NCBI RefSeq assembly: GCF_000204055.1
Contig: NW_006768799.1
Location: 259,040-323,039 of the forward strand
DNA: 64,000 nucleotides
Source: Melampsora larici-populina 98AG31
Taxonomy: Eukaryota; Basidiomycota; Pucciniomycetes; Pucciniales; Melampsoraceae
Reading direction: 5' to 3'
This document shows positions 59,269 to 64,000 of the stretch, piece by piece. The number at the start of each line of letters is the position of its first letter. The stretch's first letter is position 1. The notes beneath the pieces are model-generated. The model worked only from the letters and a program-made list of their open reading frames with translations, was not told the origin of the DNA and searched no databases. The position numbers and the translations under genes are program-made.

Positions 59269-59820
59269 ATGCCCTCCTCAGTTCAACTAGCCATGCAGTA
59301 AGCACACCTGCAGTTCTTAGTCTCCCTCAAGGCTGTCACTAACTAAACTGATCACGTGTACATATTATTCTGCCCTTGCTTTAGGGCTCGTGGACGACCG
59401 GCCTCGTCTTTGGTTGCCATGCGACAAAGTGCCTCACCTAATCGACTGCCTGTTTCAGGAACCACACGAGCTGGGACTTTGTTTGAATTCAAGATGACAG
59501 CATTCAAATCCCATCATGTCAGCATAGCCGATCAACACAGAGGAGTTCGGCCCACTTCAGCCTGCCAACAAACTGGTCCAATTTCAGTCAGAATTGACCT
59601 AGCAAATTTGACCCTTCAGGAGTTCAAAGACACAGTTGCTGACTTGGCCGAAGGATTTCTTATGGGCTGTGAAGTTTTGTTCAAAGAGGCTGATATTAAG
59701 GGTACCATTGATTACTTCGGCTGGGTTTCTAATAACTCAAGCTTTCCCAAGGGTCGTCAACAAAACATTGGCAAAGATGTTGACTTTGAGCGCTTCAAAG
59801 TGGTCGTTTCTGAAAACTAG
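59269..59820 (+). CDS. Small unrecognised two-exon gene
   Basis: Exon 1 (59269-59297, MPSSVQLAM) and exon 2 (59385-59820) join across an 87 bp phase-2 intron with a GTAAGC donor and TTTAG acceptor to give 154 aa. The protein continues ARGRPASSLVAMRQSA, then a folded-looking region (ISVRIDLANLTLQEFKDTVADLAEG, DYFGWVSNN) and ends VVVSEN. No signal peptide, membrane segment or known domain was recognised. A perfect GGCGGGC-AC-GCCCGCC hairpin and CTAA lie just after the stop. It may be a gene fragment carried by a mobile element rather than a host gene. Confidence 0.5.
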
Positions 59821-59826
59821 ACCATA

Positions 59827-59853
59827 GGCGGGCACGCCCGCCCTGAGGCTAAA
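59827..59853 (+). other. GC hairpin followed by CTAA (candidate Helitron 3' end)
   Basis: GGCGGGC-AC-GCCCGCC forms a perfect 7-bp stem in AT-rich surroundings, followed 6 bases later by CTAA. This is the arrangement seen at Helitron 3' termini, but the following base is A rather than the usual T, so the assignment is weak. Confidence 0.3.
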
Positions 59854-60329
59854 TGAATAAAGCCTGAGCTTAAAGCATGAACTTATAACAATAGGTATGA
59901 ATCACATTCCAGATGATACAAATTCATGATTCAACTGTTGCAAAACTTGAAGCATAAATTTAAAATGCTAACATGCATAGCTAAAATAATAATTTCAGTG
60001 CTTGATGTTATGAAGATAAAGTTAAAATTGAGTAATTAGCAATAAGACACAATAGCTCAACATAACACCTCTTTTGTGATTACATCCTGGCTCATGACCT
60101 TATAAATTGAGCTGTTGCCAATGGGAAAACCTCTACCTTCACATTCAACAACCTAGGCTTGACACTGTAATCTGACAATGGAGAGTCAGTTTCATGTCAT
60201 AACCTAAACAGTAAGAACAACTTAGGAGCATCATCCAACATGTCATGTGTATGTCAAAGGTGTAGTTTCCCCACATATTCATCTTCATACAAACACCTGT
60301 TTCAAATACCAACAAAACCGATAGCTCTT

Positions 60330-61790
60330 TGTCTAAAATAGGAGTTGGAAATCAGAATATTAATATAACATGAGATATAGGCAAAGAATCCAATGCGCAC
60401 ATACAATCATCAAACAGGGAACAAACTTTGTTCAGAAAGCATTGATTATCAAAATCTGCTGTAACAACCTCTTGAGTGTTGAAAGATGGCATGGTTATGA
60501 TTTGATTGAATTTTATGTTAGAGCTTAAGACACTTATTGACAACTGAAATTATTAAGATTTGATGATGAGAATAAAGTGTAGCCTTTTGTAGGTAGTGGG
60601 GTAGGGATCAAAAACTTTGGTAATGACCTTACTTTATAGTCTTGAGGCAGAGAGTATCAATAGTTAGTAACACATCAAGCAAAATTACATGTAATGTAAC
60701 AGAAAGGTAATTTTCATCATCAAGACTTGCCATTGCCATAGTAGTTTGCACCAAAACAGGTATCTAAGCAGTAGCCCTAACCTAGTGTTGATAGCTATTA
60801 ATGGGAATAGAAAGAATGGCAAATGACATAAACATTTGGACATGCATGAGGGGAAAAAGATTCATGAGATTGTAAAATAAGGTTGGAGGTCAATTGAAAT
60901 AATCCCTGGTATCCTATCTGGAGTCATATGATACATGGTCTAACCTCACTTCAAAAGGAATATAATCCCAATAGCTATATATCTGAATGTGCATATTGGA
61001 AAGTTCCGTTTGAGCCTCAATTAAAAAACCCACTATTTTGGATGTAAGCCTACAAATCTGTGTCTCTCTGCATTCATTAATACAACCGCAATATGTGAGT
61101 TGATGATCCTCTACTACGTTTAGGGAAATAATCATTGTGTAGAAAATTACAGGGTGCTACATTGCACTCTAGAATTCATGAGTTTCTCTAGAGCTCTGAA
61201 GGTCATCTTCACTTCTGCTTTGATTATAATATTGGTCTTGTGAGCATGAGGTAGTACACAACACTTATATTCCATTATAAGCAGCTGAGTGTGATATATG
61301 ACAAAAATAGCAACCTTCAGTTGGTTAAGAGTTGACAGAGAGGGGAAGCTCCACACTTACCAGGAGTAATGAAGGGAGCAAAAATAAACTCCATTAGAGT
61401 TGTGATGCAAAAGACTTCCAATGTTCCTTGATTGTAGAATCTATAAGCAATATTGCCGCAATATTCAACTTCAGCCTGTAGGCCAACCTTGTACCCTAAC
61501 ATGACCAGATTTGATATAAATTTTTATTCAGGTCACTGATATATCAGCACTAATTAATTGAAAATTTGACATTTAGAAGGGATCTTAACTTTATCAAGGC
61601 TAGATGATAATAAAGTAACAAAGTCTGTATTGAAGACAGCCTCTCCAATAGATGAAAATTGAGGAGACATTGAGATACTCTGCAAGTCGTTCAAGAAGTG
61701 CAATGTAGGATGGCTTCTTGGAACATGCTGTATAGTTGACATCTTGACTTTGAAGTAGGAAGCGTAGAAATCATGTAGCCTCACACTTAG
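60330..61790 (-). pseudogene. Possible spliced gene or gene remnant on the minus strand
   Basis: Consecutive minus-strand coding-like blocks occur: 61784-61554 (MRLHDFYASYFKVKMSTIQHV), about 61502-61361 ending at a good GTAAGT donor (LQAEVEYCGNIAYRFYNQG), about 61320-61147, about 61090-60914 (LTYCGCINECRETQICRLTSK) and about 60543-60470. Composition looks protein-like and several boundaries resemble splice sites, but I could not join all blocks in phase and recognise no domain. It could be a real unrecognised gene or a decayed one. Confidence 0.3.
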
Positions 61791-63865
61791 AGCTAACCCA
61801 GGGACTGATTATTTAATTGTAGCATATGACATACCTTGTAAAAGTCAGCAAATGCGCACTAAAAAGGCTAGTTACCTATTCAGGGTTCCGTCCACAGAAT
61901 GTTGAGAAACTGAATAAAAGAGCCCGTGTAATAGACAGTGTCAAGTTTGATATTCAGCATGAGCATAATCACAACTTTGAGACCACTTGTTTTAAAAATG
62001 AGGCTTGTCAGTCCTAGTGTTTCAGTTCCCTCTTTGTTGCGTAATCAAGCATTACTTTCAACATGATCAGTCCATTGATAATGCACAAATTGAGAGGGTA
62101 CACTGCATATCTCTACGCAGAATGACTATGAAAATTGACTACCTAGATAACTTGCGTACTATCCATGCATCAGAGTACTAATGTAGGACAATGTCATTTT
62201 TCAGTCCAAGGTGATGAGACTGTTGTATGGTTAGTCTCAATGCACAATTTATCTTAGCTTCTGTCACAAGATGAACCAAGTTATCAAAAGAGATTTGTCT
62301 TGATTACTTTGCAAACCCCTTGATCAATGAGATGACGGTCAGGCATGATGAAGACTGAATACCTATCAAGATTTTGGATCAAGGTGAGGTATTAGAAAGT
62401 TACAACGCTAGCGCTAGCTATGAATATGAAAGGCAGTAAAAGTTCATGATACTCACCTCAACTGATAGTGTAAGTGTTGTTGATCATAAAAAAGGAAGAA
62501 GATAAGGGTCACAAATTCCTCACTACAAGGGTGATTTTTGTTAATACCCATAGTCAGTAAGGAGAAGAGAAAAAGACAACATTGATGGTACTCACATGTG
62601 AAAGTTATTTGATTCAGTTTTATGTGATAATACTTGAAAAGATGAGAATGAGAGCCATAAGATTGAAGATAATGTCTGAGGACAAAGGGAAGCTCTTATA
62701 TACGCGAGAGGATTAGTGATAAATTTGAGGATGTAGGGTGAATAGAAGAACAGAATCTTGGGTTGAACAATATGATTGTATAGAGAAGCCTCATGGGCAA
62801 GTAATTATTTAGCATCGAGTTTATGTCAACAACTGAGCAGGAAGGTGAGAATAATACAGAGAAACAGGCTGTGTTGACAAATAGGCAGAGAAAGATTAAA
62901 GCAATGCAATTACCAGGTCAGATTGGTGATGATGAGAATAAGACGCAGGTGTAGTCACAACACATTGGGATAGGAGTGTAATGAAAGAAGATGTATTACA
63001 TTTGCTGGAAGTGTTGTCACCTCTGGCACATTTGCATCACAGCTTGAGTGAATTTTGTAACAGCAGCTGCTGATGACACCGCCTCCTCTGGCTTGCTCAA
63101 TCTGTAGCTGGCTGTTTATCCCGCTGTACCAAAACCAGCTCCATCATCCTCTCAATTCAACACCACCACCATTATCATCAATCAAAATTAACCCTTCTCA
63201 ATAACAAATATCAATCCTCCTTGGTCTTACAACGCATCCAAAATCAACAATACAGAAGATTGAATTTTAATTACAGCATCAATAATGTTTAGATTGGTTT
63301 TGGTTTGATACTTTCTAAGCTACTGATTATTGATTGATGTGCGCATTTCTGTTGTTAGCAAAAGTGTATCTGATCATATTTGTTAGATGATTTACAATCA
63401 AGTGTTGTTCAACATATGGGAAGAGAGTGAGTTCATGTGAGGATAAATGAACACTATCCAACTACTTCTCACAAGACTTGGCAGATTGTTTTCAAAGAAA
63501 ATGACAATCACAATGAGTTTGTCAAGAAAAGGAAGAGAATTTTTTTTGAACTAAAGTCAATTGTTATTGACCATGTTATCATATATTATTGGACCATATC
63601 CATTGTTTCATCCTTATCACACTTTCTGTTTTCTCATTCATCTCTTACCAATCACCCACAAGCCAACATTTATATACATTCAGTCTACATAACAGCTCAC
63701 TCTTTCCCTGTCTGTCGCATTTGGAAGCACTACATTCTCAGAATGAAGGTCTAGGTTTGGACATGTCTTGTGAAAGGATAGGACTCAAGTTTTGATCAGA
63801 AGGTAGGTTGAGTGTAAATGCTACGTACAAGATATCTGCACCAAGTTGGAGTTGTCAAATTGAAC
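61791..63865. other. Intergenic, no gene supported
   Basis: Short frames at 61826-62017 and 63437-63754 lack supporting features. A small GCTAGCGCTAGC palindrome lies at about 62408. Confidence 0.4.
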
Positions 63866-64000
63866 AATTAAAAGATGGATTGAGCAATTGAAAGATGGAT
63901 TGAGCAATTGAAAGATGAATTGAGCAATTGAGAAGTGAATTGAACAATTAAAAGATGAATTGGGCGATTGAAAAGTGAATTGAACGATTAAAAGATGGAT
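63866..64000 (+). repeat. 20-bp minisatellite, cut by the window end
   Basis: Units of AATTGAAAGATGGATTGAGC with few substitutions repeat head to tail from 63866: six full copies and the first 15 bases of a seventh. A partial unit (AAATTGAAC) may precede. Confidence 0.85.

Overview
The window looks like a chromosome segment of a basidiomycete, most likely a rust fungus (Pucciniales). This is inferred from short GT-AG introns of about 50-100 bp that interrupt almost every gene, a mitochondrial MGM1-type dynamin, secreted cysteine-rich proteins, and a heavy load of Ngaro-like, hAT and Helitron elements. There are no rRNA or tRNA genes, CRISPR arrays or bacterial-style operons that I can support. 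Exon junctions were worked out by eye from splice sites and reading phase; no search was run.

Layout. Positions 1-17099 are a nest of transposons. An outer tyrosine-recombinase (YR) retroelement of the Ngaro/DIRS type (541-17099) has split direct repeats in the order A1...B1-A2-B2. Its gag is split by a 1.46 kb TIR element (979-2439). Its reverse transcriptase is split by a related 362 bp TIR element (6247-6608) and by a second, complete YR retroelement (6609-13671) with its own A1...B1-A2-B2 repeats. That second element landed inside the target-site duplication of the small TIR element, so the order of events can be read.

Positions 17100-30000 are the gene-bearing host part. They hold MGM1 (minus strand, 6 exons, 958 aa), a small secreted protein built from exon-sized repeats, two paralogous secreted proteins with 13 conserved cysteines and nearly identical exon lengths (23952-25065 and 26336-27327), and a secreted S28-family serine protease (7 exons, 542 aa).

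Positions 30500-34030 are an array of about ten ~265-325 bp tandem units, each with a variable purine-rich (AGAGGA)n tract, interrupted by a TA-flanked MITE. Another TA-flanked MITE lies at 35334-35608.

Positions 38112-49384 contain a Helitron: a spliced Rep-helicase with one internal stop, flanked by two mutually related accessory genes. The upstream accessory gene is split by a 2.7 kb hAT transposon with 8-bp target duplications and an intact-looking 695 aa transposase.

Positions 50300-54245 hold an unrecognised 8-exon, 1119 aa gene in which all introns are phase 2 and short exons are duplicated. The rest (54246-64000) is mostly non-coding. It has two large fold-back elements, a small two-exon gene (154 aa), traces of a spliced minus-strand gene, and a 20-bp minisatellite running off the end.
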